Shown: positions 9,612 through 23,520, counted from the stretch's first letter. The stretch is DNA of 64,000 nucleotides from Trichopus zeylanicus subsp. travancoricus (GCA_005019695.1 RXID01014944.1:301712-365711); one strand, 5' to 3'. Made by a program: numbers and translations. Notes: generated from the sequence alone by a model not told the origin.

Positions 9612-12600
9612 ACTTCTTCTCTAATCTTCATACTCTTCACCCAAACTATTATCCTTACCATAGAGTTTTGGGTTATACTATTAAAGACTGCTATGTATTC
9701 AAGAATTGGGTCAAGAAGCAATATTCAGAAGGCAAGCTAACTCTTTTGAAGGCAGCCCTACTAGAAATACCTATAGAACACATCAATCATATTAATGTAT
9801 TTGAAGATCATAAACCACTTGTTGAAATCCTCTTTGGGGAAGAAGCACAATATACACCCAAATAAAGGCACTTATGGAATGTCTACATTTCAAAAAGACT
9901 AAAAAAACTAATGAAAAAAATAATTTAAAACCTTGAAGAGCTTGGGATGGTGATGAAGAAAGCCTTATCAGAACAAACTATCTTACCTACTTGAAGCATC
10001 AAGAAGAGAAAAAATAGAAGCAAGAAGAAGAAACTGGTTCAGACAGATGAATATGTTAAGAGAGAAAGAAGTAAAGTAACTCTTGAAGAATTCTTTACTG
10101 ACAAACTCAAAGCTTTGCCAGAGGATCCTGATGCAAAAAATGAAGAAAGTGAACTTTTGGTGGTAACATGCTCTGCCATATTTACCATCGAAGGTTTACA
10201 ACCAAATCAATCTCCACCTTGCCACTTCAATAATGAGGAAATTTGGGGTGCAAGGTAAAAAGAAGCAAATAGATTTACTAGATATATTACTAATGAAGTA
10301 AGAGATCCTATAGGTCTCCTAAGGGTTGCTCCCAAGATGATTATCTTAGAGAGGGTTTCACCTGTGAAGAAAACTATGGCATGCTCAAATTATAGCTAAA
10401 TACTATGAAAGAGCTCACTACAACTAACATGAGGTTTGTCGGGGGGCAAATACAAATGCTAAATGAGCATATGAAGGCTATGGTTGCCCACATAAAAATA
10501 TGACAAATACGACTACCATACTCTGTGAGAAAGTCGAGAGGATGGAGAAGGTACTAGTAGAAAAGATAAAGCCATACAAAAGATCTCATAGGGGTGGTGA
10601 GAAACCACTTACTAACCCTCCTCGAGATCAAAATGATCACTCGTGCTACTTACTCTAGAGATGTGTCAAGAAAGTTAGACACTATCAAAGAGAGTTATCT
10701 AAATCTATGACTTTCTGTTGCATGGTTACTCATACATCTGAGGTGAATATCAATGAGCTACTATCCAGCCTCATCAAGCAATCCAACAATAAATGCTTAA
10801 CCCATTAGATTTGGTGAGGTCCCAATCCTAGAACCTATGGAAGGATGCGTTTTGCCAACTTTAAAGAAATTACGTATATAAGGCATGGATGATGAATATG
10901 ACTTCATGTCTGACTCAAAGCAACTTTATGACCACTTTGAAAGGCCTAACACTAGCAAGTACCAAAGGAAGAAGTAGGCATTTTGAAAGAGGATCAAACT
11001 AGCTAATACTAAAGCTCATTCCACTCCCGCATCAAATCAATTTGAATATCCACAGTCAAGCCAATTTGAATTTTCATGGAAGAAACATCCTAAATATAAA
11101 TTTTTAGAGAAGGTTTTGCTAGCAAATAAAATAGAAGAATTCATCTAGAGAGTCTCTAAAGACCTCTCTACCAGAAAATTCCACATGCCTAATTTTGATG
11201 TTGAATGGGATAATTATCAGTTAGTTATATCCTCCAACAACATTCAGGGAACTACTAACAGAGGGCAGAGATTCACTATCTCTTATTACATGATTAGCCT
11301 TGAAAGTGATTTTGAAGATGAACTTTATTGGTCTCATGATGCCAGATTTCAACTAAAGAGAGAAAATCAGGTACAACACTGAGGTGGAAAGGTGTTACCT
11401 CCGAAACAAGTTCCAATACCTAAGGACAATAACATCCCCAAGGACAACAAAAAGAAAACTCAGATAAGTGAGGGTATCAAGCCCTCATAAGCTGAACCTG
11501 CACCAAAAAAGGTGGAGCACAACATAGCAACTCACCTCAAGAAGATTTCTACTATGTTGAGTGTTTTTGATGCTTTGATGGTGTTACAAGAACTAAAGGA
11601 TATACTAGTGTACATTTTACAAAATTTGGCCAACTATCAAGCATACTTTACTAAAGAGAAGATAAAAGAGTCTTTGTGTGCATGCCAAACTCCTGCCATT
11701 ACTTTCACAAATGATGACTACTACCTGGAATAACAGACCACAATAGACCATTGTATGTCATGGGGAATTGGGATGGGATTAAAATCAATCACATCCTAAT
11801 GACTCTTTGTTCCTCAATTAATTTGATGACGTTTTAAACTCTAGGAGTTCTAAATTTGAATGTGTGTCACCTATCATCCGAGATTATAATCATAAAGGAT
11901 TAATCAGAATAGTCAAAGAGCTCTGGGAGCCATAATTATCTCTCTAAAAGTAAGTAAGTTGATTACAAATGCCAAGTTTTATGTGATCAATACTGATGCA
12001 TCATATAAAGTAAATGAAAATAAAGTACCATCAACCCTACATCAATACTTCAAAGTACTTCAAGGATAGTGAAGAACACCAAATTGATGGAGATGTACAC
12101 CCATTGATGTTCATGAGGTACATTATGATAGTACAAAATACTATTAAAGATTCGACGCTGATGGGGGGCTGCTTCTATTAGTCAAGTAAAGCAAAAATTG
12201 CTACCTTGATCTTTGCTCCTCCTCACCTAGGAAGTGACTCTAACCTAGTCTCTTCATATGAATATGCCCTACAAGTCTACCTGGGATACTTCTAACGAAG
12301 ATGATAATAGAGGTCAAATAGAAATACTCGTCTTGTCACTAAAGTTTCAAAGGGCTTACTTAAGCCATTAAATGAGCTAAGCATTAATGTTGTGGAAGAA
12401 TTAATGACTTTTTACATTTCTCCATGGTGCAAAGAAGAAGAAAAAAATGCTATTTTACAAGGCAACCCCTTGTGCTCAAGCATACACGAAATCTTGGGAA
12501 TTGAAGATCTAGCAGATGATGGTGACCAGCAACTGGTAGTCATGCCTAAATATTTTTCAGACCAACTTCATCAAATAATCAATAAATTTGGTTGGGGACA

Positions 12601-12850
12601 TCCATAAACAAAGAGATAGAGTCATTTCTTCAAGAATCTATGGGATCTACCCCAATAACATGCTTATATTCCTAAAAGAGGAAACAAGAATACTAAAGGA
12701 TTGAGCTATATTACTCCAAATGCCCACATATGTCTTATGGTCACCATTACATCTCTCTCCGATATTTAGGATGATCAAATGATATCAATACCCCTTGACA
12801 TGTGTGCTGAGGTGATCGTGATTTTTCAGATATCACAAGAAGACAATATT
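9612..12850 (+). pseudogene. Gag and linker region of gypsy element 1 (degenerate)
   Basis: Short plus-strand reading frames separated by many stops run between the truncated 5' LTR and the RT region. The piece at 9,668-9,865 contains 'IKDCYVFKNWVKKQYSEGKL', which looks like the knuckle-proximal part of a Tat-type gag, followed by a glutamate-rich stretch. Pieces at 11,185-11,382, 11,512-11,733 and 12,392-12,607 were not assigned to a domain. The protease should lie between gag and RT, but no D-T/S-G motif was recognised. The assignment rests mainly on position upstream of a clear RT. Confidence 0.55.
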
Positions 12851-12854
12851 CTCA

Positions 12855-15800
12855 ATGAAATTTTATCAGAATAAAAAAAGGGGGCATGATGTAATCAAAA
12901 AACCATCAGCCGAACCTTCGCCAAACCTCACTCGACATGATAAATCACTTGGTGAAGAAATAGTCCTCAAATCAAAAGAATCTCCACCAAAACTTGAAGA
13001 TGGGGGCCAAACCACAGTCAATGAACTGATGGAGATCAACTTAATCTCAGAGGAGGACCCCAAGCTAACTATTATAAACACTCAACTTTCAAAGGAAAGT
13101 CAAACCTAGCCCAAAATAGTGCTCCAAGAGTATATTGATTGCTTCGCATGGAGCTATAAAGAGATGTCTAGACTAGATCCTGAAGTTTCAGTCCACATAT
13201 TGGCCATCAACCCTAAGTTTTACTATCAAACAAGCACCTAGAAAGATGAAACTTGACCTAGAATAAAAGTAATAGAATAAATAAAGAAATTGATTGAAGC
13301 AGGCTTCATCAAAGAGAAAAAATACCCAGATTGGGTAGCAAGCATCGTGCCAGTCAAGAAAAAGAGCAGCCAAATCCACATTTATATGGACTACAGGGAC
13401 TACAAGGACTTAAATAAAGATGATTTTCTACTATTAATAATAAAAATCATAATTAACAACAAGGCTGATTTTGAGATGTTCTCTTTCATGGATGATTTTT
13501 CAAGATATAACCAAATCAAATGCATCCTGATGATGAGAAATATATGGCCTTCAGAACACCAATTAGCATTTATTGCTGTAAGGTGATGCCCTTCGGACTC
13601 AAGAATGTAGGCATCACTTATTAAAGAGACATGACTCAAATCTTTGATGACTTAATACATCAACTAGTAGAATGTTATGTGGATGATTTAGTGGTCAAAA
13701 CTAAGTCCAAAGGTAGGCACGTCCAAGACCTAAAAGTGGTATTTGACCATCTTAGAAAATATAACTTAAAAATAAATCCTATGAAGTATGCTTTTGGGGT
13801 ATCATCAACAACATTTCTAACTTTATTGTCAGACATCCAGGGATTGAAATCGATCCATCTAAGATTAAGGCTATCTTAATATGTCACCACCTAGTAATTT
13901 AAAGTAATTAAGGTCATTCCAAGGCCGACTTGCATAAATAAGATGATTCATTTCAAACCTTTTTAGAAAACGCAAGCCTTTTTCCAAGTTGGTGAAGAAG
14001 AACACTCCATTCATTTGGAATTAGGACTGTCAATAAGCCTCTAAAGAGATCAAGTAGTATCTCCTAAAGCCATCAGTCTTGGTAGTACCTCTATACGATA
14101 ATAATAAAAGGATCCCTAGAGATACTTCTTGCCCAAAATAATAAAGAGGGTAAAGTAAATATACTTTACTACTGAGTAGAATGCCAGTAGGGGTAGAAAG
14201 CAACTACTCCCCTATCAAAAAGCATTGTCTGGTGCTCATATTTGTAGTCATGAAGCTCAAACATTATTTACTTTCTCATCAAGTTATTTTAATATCAAAG
14301 ATTGACCCTATAATGTACCTAATTACTAGGCCAGTACTCACTTGAAAGCTAGCCAATGGGATTTAATCCTCAAAGAATATGATATTAAATTCACTCCCCA
14401 AAAGGCGATCAAAGGACAAGCCCTCACCAATTTTATTGTAGCTCAGCTAGTACCAAATGATTCTCCTCTAAGTTGCAAGCTCTCAGACAAAGAGATCCTT
14501 TTGGTTAAAAAAGAAGAACCTTACTAAAAGTTATACTTTGATGGAGCATCTTCCATCAAACCTAGGATCAGACCAAACCTTTCACAAATCAAAGCAAGCA
14601 TTGGCCTTGTTTACATTATTCCAAATAGGGTTATTTTATGGTGCTCCTATTCCATCCTAAAACCATGTACAAACAATAATGCTGAATATGAGACCCTAAT
14701 TGTAGGATCAAAAATGTCCCTCAATATGGAAATATCACGGTTACATATTTTTAATGATCGACAACTAGTTATCAGGCAAGTCCAAGGTAAGTATAACATC
14801 TATAGATCTGAGCTCCTAAGATACCATGAAAAGGCTCAAGAGCTCATAAGGCAAATCCCACATATTCAAATAACTAAGGTTGCCTAGTCTACCAATGTGG
14901 AAGCTGATTCCTTAGTCAAACTAGCCAAGGCACTGGATGACTCCGATCAAAGAGAAATTCTAATCATAGTCTATAGTAAATAAGTGATTAGCTTAGTCTT
15001 TAGCATTAAGCACGAAAAGACTGAATCTAAACTAATAGAAGAGCCCACATATTAGAGAACACCATTCACCAACTACCTCAAAAGTGAAAAACTCCCAAAA
15101 GATAAATTCACATGGACATAACTCAGAAAGAGGGTCACGCACTTTCCATTTATCAATGACACTCTTCATAGGAGGTCCTTCAATCAACTACTTCTGCATT
15201 GTCTCTCAGACAAAAAGGCCAAAGAAGTTATGTATGAAGTGCATTCTGGGGTATGTGGGGCTCATCAATCGAGCCCAAAATGATGATGAAGATTAAGTGT
15301 ATAGATTACTATTGGCCCACAATGGTAGGATATTTCATTGAATATGCGAAGAGATGTCACCTATGCCAAATTCATGGTGACTCTATCGATCAACACCCAA
15401 ATTCTCTATAGCCAACAGTGTCCTTATGGCCATTCAAGGTATTGGGTATAGACATCATTAGCCCAATCAAACCATCTTCTTCTAAGGCCACCACTTTATA
15501 CTAGCAATAATTGACTATTTCTCTTGGTTGACTAAGAGCAAATACTATTATATACTTCTTTCAAGAAATATCTTGTACTAATTTGGTGTCCTTTGAAAGA
15601 TCATTACTAAAAATAAACCATCTTTCAAAAGCTTCAAAGTAGGATAATTTGCGTACAAGATAGATTGGAGATATTCATCCATTTATAATACGAGAGAAAA
15701 TGGGCTCATTGGGGCATTCAACAAGACTCTTTTCAAGATCTTGAAGAAAGTTATTGTCAGAAACAAGAAAGACTATTACTAAAAGCTTGTTGAGACACTG

Positions 15801-16268
15801 TGGGCCTATCACACCATATATCAAACTCCTACCCAATTAACATCATATGCATTGGTGCTCGGGATTGAGACAGTCTTACTACTGAAAGTGCAAATTCCTT
15901 TTCTGAGGATTGTTTTGCAAGAAGAAATCACAAGAGAAGACAACATTCATCTTCGTCTTGATAAGTTAGTCTCCTTGGATGAGACAAGACTCATGACTTA
16001 GCAAAACTTGAAAATGTATCAAGCATAAATGGCTAGGGCCTATAATAAGACGGCTCAACTTAGGTCCTTCCAAAATGATGAAATGGTCTTAGTTCCAAGA
16101 AGACCCATATTTCCAAACCAAAACAAGAAAAGCAAGTTTAAGTCTAATTAGGAAGGTCCTTCTATTGTCAAAAAAATATTTGGAGGATTCTACCAACTGA
16201 TCTATGACAAGGAGAAAAGACCTATGCCATCAATCAATGGCCAACTCCTAAAAAGGTATTATGCCTAA
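12855..16268 (+). pseudogene. Pol of Tat-lineage gypsy element 1 (RT, RNase H, second RNase H, integrase)
   Basis: Conserved domains follow in gypsy order. A pre-RT segment with 'DCFAWSYKEM' lies near 13,150. RT follows at about 13,270-13,900, with 'LIEAGFIKEKKYPDWVASIV' and the catalytic Y-V-D-D at 13,676-13,687. The first RNase H tail is at about 14,290-14,460 ('QKAIKGQALTNFIVAQL'). A second, archaeal-type RNase H is at about 14,535-14,950 ('YFDGAS', 'NNAEYE', 'RQLVIRQ'). Integrase is at about 15,220-16,268, with an H-H-C-C finger ('HSGVCGAHQ' to 'CHLCQ') and a C-terminal 'INGQLLKRYYA' before the stop at 16,266-16,268. A dual RNase H is diagnostic of the Tat lineage. Numerous stops and frameshifts make it non-functional; an example is a stop after 'SKESQT' at 13,110. 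Confidence 0.85.
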
Positions 16269-16399
16269 GTCCTAGGGGCAATGACAAAAAAAAAACCAAA
16301 AGTGTCTATATTTTGTCTATGACGCAACATCCAACTTCCTCAAAAAGGAACATTTGGTCAAACATGCACTCTATATTTATTGAGGCAAAATATAGATAT

Positions 16400-16900
16400 A
16401 AAACTCCATTCATCTTGCGTGATAACCAAGTTCGCATCTACATGGCATATTAAGCCGACTTTTATGTGGCAAGTTCAAATTCCATCTTGTATGATGATCA
16501 AGTTTGCATCTATGTAGTAAATTAAGTCTACTTTTATGTGGTAAATTAAGTCCACTTTTATATGATAAACTAAGTCCACTTTCATGTGGCAAATCAAGTT
16601 CATATTACGTGGAGATTAAGCATATATCTATATGGTGAACAAAATTCACTCGCACATGGCAATATTGAAATCGACTTTCGCATGACAAACTAAGTTCAGT
16701 TCCACATAATAGCTTAAGTCCACTTTTATATGGCAATCAAGTTCACTTTCACATAACAATTTGAGTTCACTTTTACATGGTAACCTAAATTCACTTTTGC
16801 ATGACAAATTAAGTCAATTTCTATGTGGCAAACGAAGTTTATCTTCACATAACAATTCAAGTTCATCTCATGTGATAGTTCAAATCCATATAGTCAACTC
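16400..16900 (+). repeat. Tandem array downstream of pol in gypsy element 1
   Basis: About 20 degenerate copies of a 24-28-bp unit close to 'aagtccacttttatgtggca' plus 'aatt'. Many units contain the inverted repeat CCAC-N6-GTGG, for example 16,576-16,589. Tandem repeats in the region between pol and the 3' LTR are a known habit of Tat/Ogre elements. Confidence 0.8.
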
Positions 16901-18949
16901 CCGAAATATTGATGCAAGGGCAAGTACTTGAAAATTGTTCGCACCCTCTCCTCTTGTTAGAACTCAAGAAGAGGCTGCGAAGGGAATAATTTGTTTAAGA
17001 TAATTTTTGCCATAATAAAATTTGATTGAAATATGATTAAAATTAAGACTTATATACCACTAAATTATGGCTCAAATGTAGATCTCACATAAACTTAAAA
17101 TTATGTCCAAGTCTAACCGAAAATTTAGCTCAATTTAGACATGAATCATTAGAAAATTCTAGCTCAAATTAGGCCTAATCCAAATAGACTAAGTGGACTA
17201 GATACTTGGATCAAAATTGGGCCCAAAATCCATCTAAAATCTAAGACCAAAATGATAAAATGTGAAAATTTCATAAATAAGTCTCTAGACTAAATAAATT
17301 TTTACAAATGGGTCTTTAGCCAAATTTTTCTTACAAATAGGTCTATGGAATAAGAATTTTATAAAAAAAATTAATAAAATCATAAAATTACAAATCCATT
17401 CCTCAAAATTTAAGATTTTCAAATAAATCCCTTAAGATATGAAATGCAGAGTTTGCAAATAAATCTCTTTAAAATTTCATCTTTATAAATAAATTCCTAT
17501 AATTTTAACTTTTAATAAATAAGTTTCTCAAAAAAAAATTTTTACAGATAAGTCCAAATTGTATTCAAAAAGGACCTTGAAAGTTTCAAAACTTTATGAA
17601 TATGTCTTTTTGTAAAGAGTCCCTTAAAATTATAAAATTACAATTGAGTCTAATTTTCCAAAAAAAATTGTAAATAATGCCTCTATAAATTCAATGTCTA
17701 GGATGAGTATATTTTTTTAAATTTTATCATCTATAATGGATAAGCTTATCCATATCTCTCTAAAGACTTATCCAATCTTAAAGAACTACATCCATATCCA
17801 TCCACAACAATCTAATCCAAACAAAACTCATCCAAAATAAAAATATGAAATTCTCAATTCAAATTTTGAATGAAATTATTTTTGAACTAACTCAATCTTC
17901 TCAAGCCTAATAATTTTTTTCATGCTCCTGTGAAAAAAAGGGAGGAGAAGAAGATTAGAGCACAGAGATATATGAGGAGAAAGATTAGAATGGGACGAGA
18001 TCAAAACAAAGGGAGTCAGCAAAGATTGAAAGAGTAGATCAACTTAAAGAATCGAAAGAAAGGATGAATATTTTGTTACTTATCTTTCCTCATGTTTCTT
18101 TCTTCTTTCTCTAAACTCCTGCTATTTTTTGTGCTTTGCCCAAGTCCTCGCTACTTTGCGTGTTGCGAGGGTCTAGTCCGGTCGGACATGGCTGGACCCA
18201 GCCATCCTCTCCCATGATGGCTTTTTTGTGTCTTGCTCCATCTTGACCAGTCACTCGGCCACAACAAAGCTCCAGCCACCATGCTCTATTGTGCCTCACC
18301 GAAAACCCTCACCGCATTGTTGACCCTGCACCAGCCTTGCCATGCCTCCCTGTCATGCACCTTCGCTGCCTGAGCAAACCAAGCTGCCTCCGCCGCTCAA
18401 GCCTGTCGAGCTACCTCCTCTGCTCAAGCCTGCCAAGCCGCCTCTATTGCCTAAGCCCACTAAGCCACCTCCGTCGCCCAAGCTCACCAAGCTATCTTCG
18501 GCCTCCTTTCCACTATCGCCAAGCCACCATAGCCACCACTATAGGCCAAATCTAGCCAAATCTAGCTAAACCTGGCCATAAGATGGGGGCCCAAGGCTGC
18601 TCTCCCACCTTGCTATTAGGGATGGGGGGTGGCAGAAGCAAAGTGAGGAAGAAGAAGAAGTAAAAAAGAAAATATAAAAGAAATTATTGTGTAAGAAAGA
18701 AAAGAGGAAAATTCAGCAAAAAAATAGAAAAAGAAGAAAAGTTTGTTCACGAAAAGAAAGAGAAAAGACTTCGTTCACCTTGATTTTCAGTGAAATTTGA
18801 TCAACATCACAGTCACCCGTAGTCCTTGGCGCGATGACAGAGCTCCACTAACACTGTGGCCACCAGTAACCCCTCGAAGATGGTGGACTCTTAACACTGC
18901 CCGTGGCCACCCACAGTTTCTCAAAGACCGTGAATCCTTATCACCCCAA

Positions 18950-19590
18950 GCCAGTCTCCAAGCTCACATCCAGCTAACCTTTGAGCTCGCACCCAGCCAA
19001 TCTTCAGGTTCGCACTTAGTCAACCTTCGAGCTGACACTCAGCAAACCTTCATACTCGCATCCAAGCTAACCTTCACACTCAGCTAGTCTTCGAGCTCAC
19101 TTCCAGTAATCTTCAGGCTTGCACCTAGCCAACCTTCAGATTCATACTCAACCAACCTTTAGGCTTGCACTCAGCCAGTCTTCAAGCTCGCATCTGAGCC
19201 ATCCTTCGGGTTCTCACCCAACCAATCTTCGGGCTCACATTTTGTCAGCCTTCAGGCTTATACCTAGCCAGACTTTGGGCTCGCACTTAGCTAGCCTTCG
19301 AGCTCACACTCAACCATCCTTCGGGCTCGCGTCTAAGCTAGTCTTTGGACTTGCAATCAAGCCAGCCTTCAGGCTAGTACTTAGCTAGCCTTTTGGCTCA
19401 TGCCTTAGTCAGCCTTTGGGCTCACACCCAAACTAGCCTTTAGGCTAGCACCTAGCTAACTTTCAGGCTCGCACCTCAACCAACATTCGGGCTTGTACTA
19501 AGCCAGTCTTTATATTCGCACCCAATCAGCCCTCAAGCTTGCACCTCTAAGTCAACTTTCGAGCTTATGAACTAAACCAGCTTCGCACAT
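18950..19590 (+). repeat. 24-bp minisatellite array of the 3' LTR
   Basis: About 27 degenerate copies of the same 'agccttcgggctcgca' unit as in the 5' LTR. The copy number is about half that of the 5' LTR, so one or both arrays changed size after insertion. Confidence 0.88.
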
Positions 19591-20159
19591 TTTAAGGTTG
19601 GACCATAAGTCTACCAAAAATTATCATTAGTCAAGGATTCTTAAGTTAAACTACTTAATATAAAGTAACTCAGTTACATTAAAATCAAACTCACCCAAAA
19701 TAAATAAACAAAAGTCAAGTTAACTTAAATAGATCTAAATTAACCAAACAAATGGAGTACAATCTAAATTGAGCTAGCTAGACTCCAAAAATCCAAATTG
19801 AGTTAACCTAAACTAAATAAACTCAAACACAACTCTAATTAGACATGAGATGGGTTAATTTAAAATCAAGTTAAGTTCAGATCAAATCCAATCTGGACTA
19901 AACTAAGCTTAAATCAAATCCTAATTAGGTTCAATCAAGTTTAAACTAAAAGGGCAAAGTCAAAGTCAAACTAGAACCAAACCAGATTGAGCTTGAACTG
20001 AAACTAAGTTAAACTAAATTAACTTAAACTTGAAGTAAAGTCCATCAAGATGGCGATTGAACTCGACTAAGGTCCAATATAGGGTCAAACTCGACTCAAG
20101 ACAAATAAAATCAAACTCAAACCCAAATTATATTAGTCCCGATGAAACTAAATAAGGTC

Positions 20160-20790
20160 AAATCGAGTTTCATGGATGTGCTTAACCTTCGGCAATACTC
20201 CAAGGCTATGAATAATGAGTGATATTATCACCCTGACTTGAACCAAGATTAGTTCAAATAGAACTAAATAAGGTCAAATTAAGTCTCACTGAGTGTGCTA
20301 CAAAATTATTTAGCAACACTTCAAAGTTATAAACAACCCTATAAGTGGTTGGCGATGCTACCAAATCAAAAAAATTAAATGCCAACACACTCAAAGCTGT
20401 CAACCATACTTTCAAGCTATATCCAACTCCTTAAGCTATTGGTGATATTACCAAACTAAAGAAGTTAATTGCCAATACGGTCAAAGTTGTTGGCCACACT
20501 TCAAAGCTATACCTAATCCCTTAAGCCGCTGGTGACGCTATCAAATTAATAAAATCAACTAATAATAAGTAGTTGATACTGGCTCCTCGAGCTAGTCAAT
20601 TCCAGAAGCAGTTGATGATGTGCTTCTCAAGCTAGCCAATCCCAGAAGCAATAAGTGATGTGCTCTTCTACCTAGTCAACTCCAAAAGTAGTTGATAATA
20701 CATTCTTCTACTTAGTCAACCTCAAAAGTAGTTGATGATACGCCCTTCAAGCCAGTTAACCCCAAAAGCCATTGACGATGTACTTTTTAA
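20160..20790 (+). repeat. 90-bp and 41-bp tandem repeats near the 3' LTR end
   Basis: A 90-bp period is seen from 20,381 to 20,471 and onward (units begin 'gccaacacactcaaagctg' and 'gccaatacggtcaaagttg'). It is followed by about four units of roughly 41 bp containing 'agttgatgatgtgcttc' (20,590-20,780). The first of these forms a 7-bp inverted repeat, AGAAGCA at 20,604-20,610 with TGCTTCT at 20,621-20,627. Confidence 0.75.
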
Positions 20791-21499
20791 AACTATACCC
20801 AAACCTATAAGCCGTTGATGATGCCCCCAAGCTAAATAAAGTTATCACCAATGCTCAAAACTATTGGAAATACTTTGAATTTCTTTCATTTCCTTTCATA
20901 TCCCATCAAACGATACCATCAACATCTACCAAAGACCAAGTCAATTTAGGTCAGATGTCATGTGGTCCAGCACAGAGGCAACGGAGCAACAACACATATC
21001 AAAGCTTCTTCTCTATCCTTTCTCTTTTTGTTTCTTCATTCCTTTTATAATTCCTATAATTTCATATTAAAATTCATTGTAAAGTGAGGGTATGCTCTTG
21101 TTTAAACCATGCATCATCTTTCTTAAATCAATCAATTAAATGCTTTCTTTTTTTTGTATCTCTATTTTATTAACTAGGTTTCTCACTTTATGAGGTTTTT
21201 AATAATCGTCGGGATAATTAATAACATGAGCTTGCACTATTGGAAGTCATGTTCCCAAAATACCTGATAGTGCACTTTAAATTAGAATAAATCTTGAATT
21301 TTGATTTTAGATCACTCCTGAAGTTTTTGCTATCCTGAGTGGTTAATTTTAATTCCACAAAGATAAATACAATATTATCTACAGATATTTATCTACTGGT
21401 GATTGAATATAATGTCATTCTATAGTACTTTAATTTATTGCAACAACAATAGATATTTAAAAGTTAATCACTTTGAAGAACCTCTTGATCTAATATTCC

Positions 21500-22720
21500 A
21501 ATATGGTGATGATATCACAATATAAATACAATTCTTAAAGCGTTACATAAGGTAGTTAAGGGGATGGAACCAAATATGACTTCTAAAATATTGGCATTAC
21601 ATGAGATACATTCAAAAGCCTTCATTTTCTTTTTTTTTATCAAAGTTTATAATCTAAAGAACTTAAGTATAATCTATTACACAAGTAGATGACTTCAAAA
21701 ATAAAGTCAAGGACTTTGTTACACAACAAACAATTGTGGCTATTAGGAGGGCAACACTCTTGGCATATTTGATGTTTTAGAATAATACATATTTACTGAT
21801 ATTAATTAATATCAAATTTTTACACATATTTTATGATGAATTACAGCTAGATGGTAGAGTATTTATGATCAGCATGTAACACCTCATCGTACAAAGTTAG
21901 CAATTAGAATCTTAAGTCAAACTGTTTCAAGTTCACAATACAAAAGGAATTGGACAACTTTTGGATTGATTCACATAAAGATCGAAAACAAAATTAAGAA
22001 GGAGAAATTGGAGAAAATTATATTTTGTCATTATAATGTACGTTTAATAGTCTGAAACTTACAAAGGAGAATATTATCGAGGATGAGATAATCATCTTGT
22101 CGGCATATTCAAAGAAAAAGATCCTTTAGCATAGTGGATTTGAGAAAGAGAAGAATCTGTCTTAAATCATCAACAAATAAAATAAGCTATTTGTCATATC
22201 TTAGAGGAAGAATCGAAAGTAGAAGATGAAAGAATATACAATATTATTAATAGTAGTGATAGTAACAATGGTGGTGCATTTGGTGAGCTATTTTCAAGAA
22301 CCATAGTATGAGGGCTCACCTTCATCTTTTCAAGTTATGGAGGAAATGAGTTTTTCAACTCTAATATATGTGGTTCTTAAGAACCACAATATAAATATGC
22401 TTCATATGGTGGATAAGATAGCAATTAAGACCCAACAAATAATATATACTACAGATACTACAATCTATATTAGAGCTCGATGGCTTCTTCCAATCAAGGA
22501 TATGATCAATCAATACAAGAATCCTCATTATTTGACAATATGTGTTCTACATTGTTTGATGCAAGACATTTGACTTCATACTACCCACATACTAAATAAT
22601 ACTAGATATCACAACTCCCTCATATTGATGAAAATTATGATGATGAGCACAAATCTCATCAAGATCCTCCTCAAATTAGCATGTGGTTATAATGTGTGGT
22701 TCATGCTTCCTATCATATGA
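21500..22720 (+). pseudogene. hAT transposase relic (C-terminal half)
   Basis: The clearest part is the hAT C-terminal dimerisation domain at about 21,885-22,055. It reads 'HRTKLAIRILSQTVSSSQYK' and continues with R-N-W-T-T-F, I-H-I-K and H-Y-N-V-R-L, the family hallmarks. Just upstream is a 'LWLLGGQHSW' stretch at about 21,733-21,762, matching the W-W-x-x-x-G block. The tail runs through a Tyr/Asn/Gln-rich low-complexity segment and ends 'SMWL' plus stop near 22,690, as in the remnant at 5.1-5.5 kb. Stops and frameshifts are frequent. Terminal repeats of this copy were not found. Confidence 0.75.
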
Positions 22721-23520
22721 TGTTTTGATTATTGTGTTAAATTGATATGCTTGGTAATATTTATGTAGTTAGTGTCTATGAATGTAATTATATGAAATCC
22801 AAATTTAATTACTCTATGGTTTATATTGCCAATTTTCAAACTTCATTGCAACATTTTATTCTAGAGTTTTTCCTCCAATATTTATTATCGTCTACTTTAT
22901 AATCAAGTAATCAACTTTATATCTTATTTACTTCTATTTGAAATATCATATTTGTGATCCTTTAAATTTTTCCTTCAAAATAGATAGTAGTGAATTCTAA
23001 TGACTATATCACAATTTCAAACCAAGTTACAGTTGAAACTGGAGAATAATTATGTGTATCTTTCACCAAAAACTTTTATTTTATCATAAAAAAAGTTCAC
23101 CTCTTAATTATGATATGCTTGGATAAGATTTAATTGACTAGCCATTAAAAGATTGGGGAAGAATAAATGATCAAATTTAATATATCTCTAAAGCAAATCC
23201 ACTTAATGCCATAAATTGTCACCTTGCCGTAATTATCCTAAGCACTTTATATAGTATGATATTTATTCTTCATGGGTTATTGAACCACTTTTATTTTGTG
23301 TTATGAATTAACAAAGATATTATTTTCATTTTGGACCTTAAATCTCTAGTTATACTTTGGAACCACTGCCATAGGATTGCTTGGAATTGTTGTTCTTTTG
23401 CTCATTTAGTTACAAACACTCATTTTCATCATATATTTACTGAATTTATAATTTTATATCCATATATTTCAAACTCAACTAATGATAAAGATGAATGACT
23501 ATATTATATTATAATTAATG
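22720..23520. other. AT-rich sequence, probably hAT 3' flank
   Basis: No gene was recognised. It is very AT-rich with no long frame. It lies directly behind the hAT transposase stop, so it is probably the element's 3' part. Confidence 0.35.

Larger units (their letters stand above)
16991..21130 (+). mobile_element. 3' LTR of gypsy element 1
   Basis: The LTR starts TGTTTAAG after a purine tract ('agaagaggctgcgaaggga'). Blocks in order: unique start; AT-rich degenerate repeats (17,240-17,690); purine-rich then pyrimidine-rich leader (17,930-18,560); 'gtggccaccc' zone (18,800-18,930); 24-bp array (18,950-19,590); A-rich tail (19,590-20,150); 90-bp and 41-bp arrays (20,160-20,790); and a pyrimidine-rich end. 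The 5' copy lacks everything to the right of about 19,840. The right end near 21,130 is a guess based on where hAT-like sequence begins. Confidence 0.6.

Noticed and set aside
9612..16268. Possible intact, active gypsy element
   Set aside because: Every domain is split by stops and frameshifts, the 5' LTR is truncated and no primer site remains.
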